Positions 31,507 to 41,099 of a DNA stretch of 64,000 bases are shown here, in pieces (within the stretch, counting starts at the first letter, position 1; each line of letters starts with the position of its first letter). The DNA is taken from contig BLSF01000006.1 in NCBI GenBank assembly GCA_012862575.1, positions 558,001 through 622,000 on the forward strand. The letters are read 5' to 3'. The notes beneath the pieces are model-generated. The model saw only the letters and a program-made list of their open reading frames with translations. It did not search any database and was not told the DNA's origin. Made by a program: the position numbers and the translations under genes. The DNA is from Parietichytrium sp. I65-24A. Taxonomy: Eukaryota; Sar; Bigyra; Thraustochytrida; Thraustochytriidae.

Positions 31507-32622
31507 TTAGCGGTCGGTAGCTCCAAAGGGCCACCACACCGGGTGCGACTCTTGGTCGACGGCACGCTGCATCTTCTTATTTTGCTCAAACAAGTTCCGC
31601 TGGCCTTTATGGTACACGCTGGTGTTGATTCTTGCATTTCGACGTTCCAACTCCTGAGCGTTGTGAACAAATACGGCGACTTGACGATGTTGCTCCATGC
31701 TGGCGTCGCACATATCATTGAAGTCTCTTTCATCCTTATTCAACTGCATTCTCTCCTCGCGTTGAAGTTGCTGAACCATCCTGATGTGATCTAGTTCTGC
31801 TGGAGTCATTCCCTTCCACTCCTGGCGAATAGGTTTTCCATCAGCGGTGTACATATTGACCCTGGACTCCAGGTGTAAAGCAGACTCGTTTATCATCTGC
31901 CACTCAGTCCTGCCAAATTGATCATGGATGGTTTTCTCACCAATCTCTCTCTGGCGCTTTATCTCTGCCAGGACTTCATTGGTTGCGCGAGTCTCCTGAT
32001 TTCGCTTCATTCTATACAGGAGCTCATCCCGTTCGATCTTGGCGCGCAATTCCGTTTGGTCCCGGATCTCTTTTGCGTTGCGCTCCCTCTCCTCGCGCTC
32101 CCTCTCGCGTGCCAACCTTTGCTCTTCAATTTTGTCATCAATAAATCCACGCTGCTCCTGCTGTTTTTGCCGCTGCACAGACTTTGAGTTGTCAAGCCCT
32201 GTAATGAACTGCGCGGAGGATGGTCCCGCCTTGGACTCCGACACGACCTGGTCCACTTTTAGCTGGTTTGGGTTGCTGAGATCCCACTCCGCCCTGAACT
32301 GTCTCTGCTTCGCCTGCAACTTCCAGACATTCTGGAGGCTCTCACGCGCTCGCCGGCGCTCGTCAAATTCGTCCTTTGCTCTTTGTTTAAGGACATTCGA
32401 GAGATGGATAACATGCGCATCATTCAAATCTTTTTCATGACGCTCCTCGCGCTGCGCTTGCAGGTTCTCTTCTCTCTGAGCATCGAGTGTCTGGAGATCG
32501 AGGCCAATAACTCGATGCTTGGCCAAAAGAAGCCGCGGTCTGCGCTCCTCGCTTCGTCCCTTTTTGTTCTCGGCGCGCACGTGCGCAGCCAATTCGTCGC
32601 TAGACTCTGCTGGGAAAACCAT
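31507..32622 (-). CDS. RIB43A-like axonemal protein (RIBC family)
   Basis: The first ATG (32622) gives 371 residues, very near the ~375-380 of animal RIBC proteins. RIB43A proteins lie inside doublet microtubules of cilia and flagella at the protofilament ribbon. The whole length is charged coiled coil, rich in Glu, Arg and Gln (EEQRLAREREREERERNAKE). It contains family-like blocks: LLAKHRVIGLDLQTLDAQ near the N-terminus, the GLDNSKSVQRQKQQEQ segment and the Trp-rich end (HPVWWPFG). Its presence says the organism builds motile flagella at some life stage. The open frame continues 47 codons upstream without an ATG, so no longer start is supported. It sits between Aurora 3 and Aurora 4. Confidence 0.9.
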   Translation of the reverse strand: MVFPAESSDELAAHVRAENKKGRSEERRPRLLLAKHRVIGLDLQTLDAQREENLQAQREERHEKDLNDAHVIHLSNVLKQRAKDEFDERRRARESLQNVWKLQAKQRQFRAEWDLSNPNQLKVDQVVSESKAGPSSAQFITGLDNSKSVQRQKQQEQRGFIDDKIEEQRLAREREREERERNAKEIRDQTELRAKIERDELLYRMKRNQETRATNEVLAEIKRQREIGEKTIHDQFGRTEWQMINESALHLESRVNMYTADGKPIRQEWKGMTPAELDHIRMVQQLQREERMQLNKDERDFNDMCDASMEQHRQVAVFVHNAQELERRNARINTSVYHKGQRNLFEQNKKMQRAVDQESHPVWWPFGATDR

Positions 32623-33321
32623 CTTCGCCTTCTCCTGCACAAGTCGCCACAAGATACTCTGTCGCGAAGTGAAGACCCGTGCAAAACGCGCTCTAATGCA
32701 CTGCACGCAGCTCTCGCTTCGGCCCCTCTGTGCTCCGCTGCACCGTATCGCACAGCCTGCCAAGACCCAGATGAAGATGTGCTTGGTGCAAGAGCGTGCT
32801 CACGGTCAGTCCCGCCACTTCCGCAGACACTGAATGATATAGGCGTCGATAGGCCCTTGCAAGCTAGTCCCAGGTCCCTGTTCCCAGCTCTGTTTGCTGC
32901 TTTGCTGCTTGCTCTAGCTATAGATTCTTGCCACCGTCATGTAGCTCAACTTTGAGCTTCCGACTTTGCTCGAAATTGAAGGATTTATTGCGTAGCCAGA
33001 ACGGCTCTGGCTATGTCCCTTTAAGCGCCTGCCAGGAAGTGGACCCAACACGTGACTTGGCGGCTCTGGAGTGACAGGAGGCTGACTATAAATCTCTGGA
33101 ATACATTGCCCTTGCAATCTCACTTTGCTTTCCATCGCGCCTGCTCTGCGCTCCGTCCATGCTGCCATTCCCTTCGAATTAACATTGTCTGTGTAGGCAA
33201 TGACAAAGACAAAAACAATCCACACAGCTTCCTGTAAGGTAAACTTGGCCGCCGCAGAATTGACAACAACGGGTCGGAAACTAAATCGTACCTTTTGGCG
33301 TATATAATATCTTTAGGACTG
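32623..33321. other. intergenic, nothing recognised
   Basis: This is the promoter side of the RIB43A gene and the 3' side of the next minus-strand frame. A TATATAATAT stretch occurs at about 33301-33310. No gene is seen. Confidence 0.5.
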
Positions 33322-33648
33322 TTAACGGATAAATTGTTCCATGCTTTCTTCTTCAAATTGAAATAGTTTAGAATTCACAGTCGGAACAGCATTCAGATGT
33401 TTTACTGCGGCCATCAAGGAAACCTCGCCGCGCGGGCCCGTTTTTGCTTGAAGATCTGAATTAATTGTATTCACGAACGGAAAATTCGAAGCACAGTTGA
33501 CGTCGCAAGCTTCGTTGCGGATGGGAGCCGGGCGATACAGTCGAAGCTTCGGAAGGACTTCGCGAGCCCATTTTAGAATTGCACAAGTGCCAAGACGCAG
33601 CTTTGCTCCAGCTTGACTCTTGTTGCGCACTGGTACAGCGTCGCTCAT
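33322..33648 (-). CDS. small protein of unknown function
   Basis: The 108-residue frame starts at the first ATG (33648). The composition is balanced and protein-like, with a predicted amphipathic stretch (CAILKWAREVLPKLRLY), then PAPIRNEACDVNC and an acidic end. There is no signal peptide or membrane span. I do not recognise it. The Lys/Arg-rich first half would suit a small mitochondrial or ribosome-associated protein, but nothing proves this. It is given because its start and length are plausible and no competing gene overlaps it. Confidence 0.45.
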   Translation of the reverse strand: MSDAVPVRNKSQAGAKLRLGTCAILKWAREVLPKLRLYRPAPIRNEACDVNCASNFPFVNTINSDLQAKTGPRGEVSLMAAVKHLNAVPTVNSKLFQFEEESMEQFIR

Positions 33649-34462
33649 GGGGTCAGAGTTACTGATTTGACAGCAAGGCGGTTTGGGCGCGCGCGTATTC
33701 AGGGCTCTTGGCAAGCTGAAATATATATTGCTCTTCGCGCTCTAGTCGAGCTAGCAACCAAGCAAGATGCTTCTTTACATTCATCAGCCACTCTACTTTC
33801 ACACAACCAAGCTTCCCGCACCTCGCCTTGTGTGGTAGACCTTGCCATCTACACTGCTGACTTCACAACTGAGAACACCTACTAGTGACTAAAGCTCGTG
33901 GGGTTCGTATGACTCTTCATTCGGAAGATCCCGCTCGATTACATTTGCGTGAACTGCAGATCCAATAATTTGCGTCCAAGTGTTTGCAATCGAGAGAATA
34001 TGCTGCTCTACCTCATGCGAGGACGAAATGGTATTTGAATGAAGTGGACATCGCCGATAATTTCAACATCATTAAAGGAGCTAGAAAGATTGCAGTGCGG
34101 TGCAAGGGCTCCATGTGGGCTACTCTCGTGGATGGCTATACCCGCGAAAAATGGATGTTTTCACTGACATCCACAATTTGCATACGGGCTTGCACATGTC
34201 GGCTGCGACACTTGTGCTTGTTTGAAGGGCTCGTAGATCAGTCTCCTTATGGATAAACTTTTAATCGAATTTCAATGGCGAAACTATTCACAGATTCTGC
34301 CGCGCGCATTCACGCCTTGGACAACAACGCGGCTTGCAAATACATGCCCCTGGTCAAGAAATCGAGAAATATTTAGCTTTATATTGCGACGTTCTCTAGC
34401 TACTCGCTACTCTGAGTATTTCTCCTCGGACCCAAGGAGAAGACGGGCTATCACTTTAAATT
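33649..34462. other. intergenic, no gene supported
   Basis: A 90-codon plus-strand frame at 33984 lacks an ATG and recognisable motifs. I see nothing else. Confidence 0.45.
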
Positions 34463-35940
34463 TTAAAGAATAGACGCGTCTGAAGAGGACTTGGTCTCTG
34501 GTCTGCTCGACTCTTTGCTCACCTGGGTGCAGTGGCGTCGAATCCATCGATGCCTTGGAACGTATTCCAGCGGCAATCGGCTCTCCGGTTTGCGCTGAAG
34601 AAGACGGGTTATGAAATCTCGAGCTTCGGGTGATACAAACTGGGGGAACTCGTAAGAAACAGAGACAATGGCGCAAAATGTAGCTTTTTGGCCCTCCTGC
34701 TCAAACGGCGGCTTCCCCACCAGGAATTCATACGTCAGCACACCAACCGACCAAATGTCGGCGCGATGATCATGCTCCTCGCGACACACCATTTCAGGGG
34801 GAAGCTGAGTAAATTTGAAGGTTAGAATATAATGAATGGTATGCATGTCAAACCATTTCCTCCTTATAACTTACATACTGCCGTTCCTCGAGTCACAGGA
34901 CGAGAATGAAATGTTGGAGAATAAAGGCGCGAACGCATATTCGTAGAGACACATACGTTAGAATCTGCACCAATGAAACTCAGTGTGGCATGATCATTCT
35001 TCAACTCACATCAAGTGTTCCGCACATGGTGGCGCGCCTCGAGCTTGGGGCATGAACTGACCAGCCAAAGTCAGCAATTTTTACAGTGCCATCCATACCT
35101 AGCAAGAGATTTTCTGGTTTGATATCCCGATGAATAATGTGTTTGGTGTGGCAGTATGAGAGCGCAGAAGCGATCTGCTTGATATAACCTGCAGCTCGTT
35201 TCTCCCCAAATCTACCGCGTCTGCCTACAGATGCGCCAAACGTTCACTCAGCCCCAAGGTTAGCAGAATTCTTGCGCATGATCGAGTAGGCTCCACACAA
35301 ACTTACGAAGCTCCTTGTATAGTTCACCATAGACTGCATACTCGAGCACAAGGTAGATGCGCTTTTCATCCCAAAAGTACTGGTATAAGCGGAGGACGTT
35401 GATATGTCGCAGGTGGGCTTGAATCTCGATCTCACGGCGAAGCTGGTGCTCTACGTTGTTCCGCAGCAATTGTTGCTTGCGCAGGATTTTTATTGCAACG
35501 ACAAACTTGCTTTTCTTCTCACGGGCAAGATAGACGGCGCCAAACTTCCCTCGGCCAAGCTTACAGCCGACGTCAAAATTGCTGAGATTCCACAGTTTGC
35601 TCGCGTCTGAGGTGAAAGGATTTACCGGCATCAAGCTTTCCCGTCTCGCGTTGTTGTTGTTGTTGCTACTGGAGCTTGGGTTCTTTTGTTTGGCATTAGT
35701 TTTGAAACTCGGGATTCGAACTGCGTTTCCCATACGAGACAGCTTGACTTTGGTCTTCGCAGAGCACAAAGTTCACACGCAAGGAAAGCTGGGGTTGTGA
35801 GTATTCGCTGTATCGACGAAATCCCATCCACATTCCAATCCCCATCCCATCCCATCTGAATCACTCACCTTCGACTGCTGCCCCGTCCCCGAGGCATTTT
35901 CCCCGGTCTCATTTTCTTTCCCAGCCACGTTGAAATCCAT
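34463..35940 (-). CDS. Aurora-family serine/threonine kinase 4, with a predicted 3-nt microexon
   Basis: I read five exons: 35940-35869, 35754-35307, 35224-35010, 34877-34875 and 34804-34463, giving 359 residues. Introns are 114, 82, 132 and 70 bp. The leader parallels Aurora 1: [10 protein letters not shown] (KEN box at 8-10, same position), then [15 protein letters not shown] and [11 protein letters not shown]. The kinase domain has the GRGKFG loop, Lys113 in [26 protein letters not shown] and activation-loop Thr239 in ATMCGTLD. Exon 3 ends exactly after Asp245 and the last exon opens with LPPEM, so a direct join would delete the invariant Tyr. A CAG-TAT-GTAAGT context between them supplies it. 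The C-terminal tail after RHRWIRR is Ser/Lys-rich. Confidence 0.9.
34875..34877 (-). other. predicted 3-nucleotide microexon (Tyr246 of Aurora 4)
   Basis: On the sense strand TAT is preceded by CAG and followed by GTAAGT, the commonest donor in this window. Including it restores LDYLPPE, as in Aurora 1 and nearly all Aurora kinases, and keeps the frame. Skipping it leaves LDLPPE and a 205-bp intron, longer than any other here. It needs transcript evidence. Confidence 0.7.
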
Positions 35941-36756
35941 CGCGCGAGTCAAACCTCACGACTTGGTGCGGAAGAAAAATTCTCTAGCACAAACGCTTGT
36001 GGCAGGGACAGCTTCGTATTTCCCTTCGCCGGCGACTTGCACGACCCGCCAGACTTGCGCGTACTCCGCACCGCGACAAGAGTGTAGCTCGCGATGCACG
36101 CACCTTTCTTCCACCCACTCGCGGATCTCCGAGTCTCTGCTGGCAGCATGGGCTCTCGGGATTCATCAGCGATTCACCTCGGCTGCTCGTTCACTCACAC
36201 TTTAGAGTAAGTTGTGGCGTGTACATACGGTTCATTCACACGCACGCCAGGGAGAAAGAACGTTGGAGCGACTGAGTGCCACAGTGCCACAGTGCCACAG
36301 TGATTGATTACTCAAAGTCAGGACAATCACAATCACTCAATCTATCAATCAATCAATCAGTCGCCGGGCATTCGTTCCCTGGGCCGCCGTGCCACGTTAC
36401 CGGTGAGCCAAGGTTCTACTCCTACCTACCTCATAACGCTAAGCCAGCCTGACGAGAACGTCGCGATGGGTGTCCTGAATCAGGGACTAAGACGCGGCTG
36501 TCTGATCGAGTAAGAGTGGAGCCTGGGAGAGACGGTCCCTCCCTCCCTCCCTCGCTCTCCGCTCTCCGAGGCAGTGAGGACGGACCTGAAGTCGCTGAAT
36601 GAAACATGTAGTGGAGAAGAGGGAGTTAGCGATCAGTAGCTTCACTGGCACTAACTTGCATTGTGGGCTTCGGAAAGGAGAAATCCCTCGCAAAAGTCTG
36701 GAATTGTTGAATTTGCTTGATTTTCGATTCTTTTTTAAATAGGAAAGGTATACAGA
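35941..36756. other. intergenic with simple repeats
   Basis: CACAGTGC reiterations lie at about 36278-36302, CAATCAAT at 36342-36360 and CCCTCCCT at 36536-36556. No gene is seen. Confidence 0.5.
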
Positions 36757-37671
36757 TTACTTGACTGGGATGTCGGCGTCCGAGCCGCCCAGGAATTTGA
36801 ACGCCGAGGAAAAGTCCTTGCCGCCATATCCGTTCGCAATCATCAACTGGTAGAATGCATGTGCACCTTCCCCAAGGGGGATTGGAGCGTGAACAGACTT
36901 CGCGGCGTCCTGAACGAGACCCAGGTCTTTGAGCATGAGAGCGCTTCCAAAGCCTCCAGTATAGCCACGCGAAGCAGGGACACCGTCCATGACCCCGGGA
37001 GCAGGGTTGTAGGTGTCAGAAGACCAGCAGCGAGCGGTTGAGGTATTGAGAATTCCAGCCAATTTCTTTCTGTCCATGCCGAGCTTGCTGCCGAGGTTCA
37101 TTGCCTCAGACACTCCAATCATAGAAATTGCCAACACCATGTTGTTGCACAATTTTGCCACTTGGCCGGTGCCAACGTCTCCGCAGTGCACGATGTTTTT
37201 GCCCATACCTTTTAGCAGTGGCTCGCAGCGAGTAAAAGAACCTTGGGAGCCACCGACCATGAATGTGAGGGTACCCGCCTCCGCGCCTCCGACGCCTCCA
37301 GAGACAGGGGCGTCCACAAATTCTGAGCCCTTGGACAACACTTCGGCGGCGACCGCACGAGAAACATTTGGATCAATCGTGCTGCTGTCCACACAGAGCG
37401 AGCCCTTTGGAAGGGTTTGCAGGATTCCCTCGTTCCCAAGGTACGTGTCCTTCACGTGCTGGTTGCCCGGCAACATGGTCACGACTGCATCGCAGCCTTC
37501 TGCCATCTCAGCAGGAGTTTTGGCGACCAGTCCGCCCACGTCCTTGAACCGGTCCAGTGCCGACGGTACTACGTCGAAGGCGACCACCTTGTGGCCCTTG
37601 GCAACCAAGTTGCGGGCCATGTGCCCGCCCATGTTGCCCAGGCCAACGAAGCCAACTCTAAGCGATGCCAT
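36757..37671 (-). CDS. 3-hydroxyisobutyrate dehydrogenase
   Basis: The 304-residue intronless protein starts at the first ATG. The enzyme oxidises 3-hydroxyisobutyrate to methylmalonate semialdehyde with NAD+ in valine breakdown. It shows the dinucleotide-binding GFVGLGNMG (7-15), the substrate-binding DAPVSGGVGGAEAGTL, the catalytic Lys173 in GTGQVAKLCNNM, and the C-terminal GGFGSALMLKDLGL and KDFSSAFKF blocks. All of these are typical of HIBADH rather than other beta-hydroxyacid dehydrogenases. The enzyme is normally mitochondrial, yet the protein starts almost at the Rossmann fold with no room for a targeting peptide. The frame stays open upstream (Arg/Ser-rich) but has no ATG there. It may be cytosolic or use an upstream start. 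Confidence 0.94.
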   Translation of the reverse strand: MASLRVGFVGLGNMGGHMARNLVAKGHKVVAFDVVPSALDRFKDVGGLVAKTPAEMAEGCDAVVTMLPGNQHVKDTYLGNEGILQTLPKGSLCVDSSTIDPNVSRAVAAEVLSKGSEFVDAPVSGGVGGAEAGTLTFMVGGSQGSFTRCEPLLKGMGKNIVHCGDVGTGQVAKLCNNMVLAISMIGVSEAMNLGSKLGMDRKKLAGILNTSTARCWSSDTYNPAPGVMDGVPASRGYTGGFGSALMLKDLGLVQDAAKSVHAPIPLGEGAHAFYQLMIANGYGGKDFSSAFKFLGGSDADIPVK

Positions 37672-38180
37672 TCTCCCGCGCCCTTCCTTTCTCTTCCTCT
37701 TTCGCTCCCACTCGCAACTTGAACTTGACTCGGCGCGCCACTCTGCCAACACTGCAGATACAGCAGAGTGTCTACACTACACGTCACAAATTGCATTGAA
37801 TTATGTTGAATTCTAGCAACCGCTATCCAATCGATTACCAGCCCTAATCGCTCGCCAGCCAGCTCTCCATTCTCTCCATTAAGGGAATTAAGGGCCACTC
37901 GAGTTATGTGGAGCTTACTATAGCTAACTGCGAGGCAGAGTAGGGCTTCGTTTACACATGATCGCTTTTGTAGCCCCGACTCCGCATAATCCGCATAACA
38001 CTGTTTAAAGTGACAGTCGACAGAGATCGACAGAGGACAGTCGAATGAATTGATGATGAATGAAAATTGTTGAAGAACGAAGAAAAATAATTCAGGTTTC
38101 TGTCTTCGAACTGCTATGGATGAATTCCGGTTCACAAGCATTCGCGTACCCTGATCTCGGACATACAGTGAATCGGAACA
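37672..38180. other. short intergenic, nothing recognised
   Basis: This is the promoter side of the dehydrogenase gene and the 3' side of the RND-type gene. No features are supported. Confidence 0.5.
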
Positions 38181-41099
38181 TCAAGTGCTCTTCTTGCTCG
38201 AAGGGAAGATGGAACCGGTCCTGTTTTCTGGGCCGATCTGGAACATCAGAGCCGGGAAGAGAAATAGAGCGAAGATCAAGCTGAGGACAATCGTGACGAA
38301 TATGAACGTTCCGAAGAGGACAAAGAATACAATCTTCGGAAAGAACAGGAAAAAGCATGCTCCGGCAGTTGAGACTGCTCCGGACACGACTGAAACTCCC
38401 ACATGACTGATGGAACCAGACATTCGCCCGATCCGATCAGTTTTGGAGGGCGTGCTTCGGCTCTCCGCTATGTAACCTTCGGCGAGATGAGCCACGAAAT
38501 CCACGCTTAAACCAGGTGACATGGTCAAATTAATACTCTCGAGCATCCCTAGTTTCTTTCCCGCAATTACGATATAACCCATGACGCACATGACAATAAG
38601 AGCGATGCAGAGCGTGGCAATGGTGGACACGATAAAGTTTCCAGAGAATAGTGTCAATACCACAAATGCCAAAAGAAGGGACATTGAAATTCCAGAAAAG
38701 GCCTCTTTCACCAACTGCTTTGCAACGTAAAAGTTATGGCCCCACCTTGGAATAGCGAGAATGCTTGCTTGCTTTGTCGCAACCTGCTTGCACTGTGGAA
38801 GCTCCTCGTGATACAATCTCTGGAAGGCCTCCTCCCACATCTCCATAAAGGCGATTCCCTCCTCGTAAGGTACATTGTACGCCATCGTCGTCTCTATACT
38901 CAGCTTGGAGAGCACGGGAACGCCAGACAGATAGATGAGCATACTCCGGTAGGGCACACCAGCTGTGCTGGAGAGGAATTTCAGCAAAAGTCCATCCCAG
39001 ACAGTCTTGTTCCCAAGTGCCGTGTTCCAAAGGCCCTCGCCGGCAATCTCTTCCTCTACAGAACTCGTTACAGCTTCGTAAAATGCTTGTGGCCAGCAGC
39101 TGAGTTTGTTTTTCCCGGGTGCGAGAGTCTTCAACGTGCTATTCGGAGAATCCATGTAAGCGCATATATCCCGCAAACAGTTCACCAAACTCTGTGCGTC
39201 AAAGTTCTCGTCATACACTGGCTTGCCTAGATCAGAAGGGATTGTCGGGTCTGTGTCATTCCGGTCAATAGGATGGTCATGGAGCCCATGAACGACGGTC
39301 ATTGTGATCGCGTAAGGACTGGCTACAAGCGCCGAGGTGAAATACTCTTGAACCGCAGGATAGAATTCTGTCAATGCAGTTCCTTTCGGAAAGAGGTAGG
39401 GCGGCTCGGGGTCCACTTCTATCTGGGAGGCCAAGTATGCAAACACTGCGATAATGACTGCGAAGACGATCAAGACCAGGTGTCGATACTTTTGCACTGC
39501 TGGGCCATGTTTCTCTTCAAAATATACAACCAGCGGGTTTTTTGATTCAACATGCTCTGCATCATCACTCGCCTTCTCATTATTTTCCTGGTTGGCAGCC
39601 CGTGCGGGCGCGACTTCGGCGTTATCCGAACAGGATGTACACCAGCACTTGCCCTTGCGAATATACCGATGGTACATGCTCATTGCCGCTGGGAAAAACG
39701 TACATACTGCAATAAAATTGCAGATCACCAGCGCTCCAGCCCATTTGCCAAAAAGACTGATGCCAGGAAATAGTGAGCGCGCTGTAGCAAAAAAGCTGGT
39801 CATGGTCGTGAGACTGGTTACTAACATGGCGCCACCTGCCCTCTTCATTGTCCACTGCATTCGGGTGACTGCGTTCTTCTTGGCAGTTTCAGCGTGCGCA
39901 GAGTGGTCCCAGGTATCAGCGAAAACGAAGACATCATCAGCCCCAACTCCGAGAATTATAAAGACGCTTAGAAAGTTGAAAACTCCAAAGTAGGTCTGGC
40001 GAAATATGGCCCAGTAGATCAGGTACGCTGGGGCAAAAGAGAGAAGAATGACACCCATTCCCATACATGCGACCCACAAGGACCGTTTTGTCGCCGCCAT
40101 GGAGACAAACACAAACACAAAGCTGAAAAGCGCCCAGGAAACGTCTGCAGGAACCTGTGCAGTCAGCACGGCATTTCGCATCCCAGACATGTCGTACCAG
40201 AACGTTATTCCTTGCTCTGCGAGACTTTCGTGTGCCTCCTCAAAGGTCTCCAAGTAGTGATTTAGCACCAACTCTTCAAATGCGCTGTCCTGGCTCTCAT
40301 AATCATCATCGGTGTTGTTGTAGCCAGGGAGGGGAGCACCAAGGTAAAATATCGACTGAATACCCATGACTTCTCCAATGCCTTCTGAGAATGTGAGATT
40401 GCTCCGCTGCGCACCGAAGTTTCCTGCTGCACTTGTATAAAACGCAGGGGCTTGAAGCTCCTTTATGACCCAGTATTCTTCCAGCATGTTCTGAACGTGA
40501 CTTTCTTCAAGCACCTTCTCAGAGAGCTCGCAGTCGTTACCCGTGGGACACTTTGTCAGGTAGCTTAATTGGGTTATTGGTTCCTTGCAGTCGGGATAGT
40601 TGTCGGTGTCTGCATTCAGGGATTCCACTTTGTCGTACTCACCGTCGTTCATGGCACTGAGGGCCTCGGCGCCCCAATCCAATTGGCAGTATTCCCTGTA
40701 GGCCGACTTGGCCCGGAAGCTCTTCTCAAACTCTAAGATTGCTTGCAATCTGTCCACGTCGTAGATACTTCCTTCTCCTTCGGAAATGTAAAGCAACGTG
40801 ATGCGCAGCGACGTGTGCGACGGGTTCTGCGAATTTACCCTCGCCAGCTCAAGCTTCGGGGCCATGGAAGTCTCCGAAGCTTGTTTGACGACCAAGCTCA
40901 TCGCATCGTCTCTCTCTTTGAACCGGTTGTCCAGCAGGTACAGAGGCGCGTCGACTTGGTAATTGAAGAAATCCGTCCCGAGCGCTTTCATCAAGACCAT
41001 GCAGATTAGAATCAGTCCAAAGTACGCAGCACAGTTGCAGCAAAAGGCCCTGCACGGCCTGGACGCCACCGTGGCCGCGTATCGATCGATGGCGGACAT
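38181..41099 (-). CDS. Patched/Dispatched-like RND membrane protein with sterol-sensing-type domain
   Basis: The 972-residue intronless protein has the RND transporter layout. One hydrophobic span lies near residue 30, followed by a large extracytosolic domain. A membrane block (~325-490) contains GVGADDVFVFADTWDHS, the GxxxD/DD proton-relay motif of transmembrane helix 4. A second large domain has a matching membrane block (~820-960), with SPGLSVDFVAHLAEGY as the counterpart in helix 10. The first block resembles a sterol-sensing domain. Patched, Dispatched and NPC1 relatives move sterols or lipid-linked cargo using ion gradients. Protists without Hedgehog often carry several such proteins of unknown cargo. 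A short cysteine cluster (GKCWCTSCSDN) follows the first block. It is divergent from SEC63. Confidence 0.9.
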   Translation of the reverse strand: MSAIDRYAATVASRPCRAFCCNCAAYFGLILICMVLMKALGTDFFNYQVDAPLYLLDNRFKERDDAMSLVVKQASETSMAPKLELARVNSQNPSHTSLRITLLYISEGEGSIYDVDRLQAILEFEKSFRAKSAYREYCQLDWGAEALSAMNDGEYDKVESLNADTDNYPDCKEPITQLSYLTKCPTGNDCELSEKVLEESHVQNMLEEYWVIKELQAPAFYTSAAGNFGAQRSNLTFSEGIGEVMGIQSIFYLGAPLPGYNNTDDDYESQDSAFEELVLNHYLETFEEAHESLAEQGITFWYDMSGMRNAVLTAQVPADVSWALFSFVFVFVSMAATKRSLWVACMGMGVILLSFAPAYLIYWAIFRQTYFGVFNFLSVFIILGVGADDVFVFADTWDHSAHAETAKKNAVTRMQWTMKRAGGAMLVTSLTTMTSFFATARSLFPGISLFGKWAGALVICNFIAVCTFFPAAMSMYHRYIRKGKCWCTSCSDNAEVAPARAANQENNEKASDDAEHVESKNPLVVYFEEKHGPAVQKYRHLVLIVFAVIIAVFAYLASQIEVDPEPPYLFPKGTALTEFYPAVQEYFTSALVASPYAITMTVVHGLHDHPIDRNDTDPTIPSDLGKPVYDENFDAQSLVNCLRDICAYMDSPNSTLKTLAPGKNKLSCWPQAFYEAVTSSVEEEIAGEGLWNTALGNKTVWDGLLLKFLSSTAGVPYRSMLIYLSGVPVLSKLSIETTMAYNVPYEEGIAFMEMWEEAFQRLYHEELPQCKQVATKQASILAIPRWGHNFYVAKQLVKEAFSGISMSLLLAFVVLTLFSGNFIVSTIATLCIALIVMCVMGYIVIAGKKLGMLESINLTMSPGLSVDFVAHLAEGYIAESRSTPSKTDRIGRMSGSISHVGVSVVSGAVSTAGACFFLFFPKIVFFVLFGTFIFVTIVLSLIFALFLFPALMFQIGPENRTGSIFPSSKKST

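Noticed and set aside
33984-34256. 90-codon plus-strand frame
   Set aside because: It has a TTG start and no recognisable family or composition signal beyond chance.
34957-34964. Alternative 8-nt microexon ATTCTAAC in Aurora 4 (flanked by GCAG and GTATGT)
   Set aside because: It would shift the frame and destroy the C-lobe; the sequence is better read as a CTAAC branch-like element.
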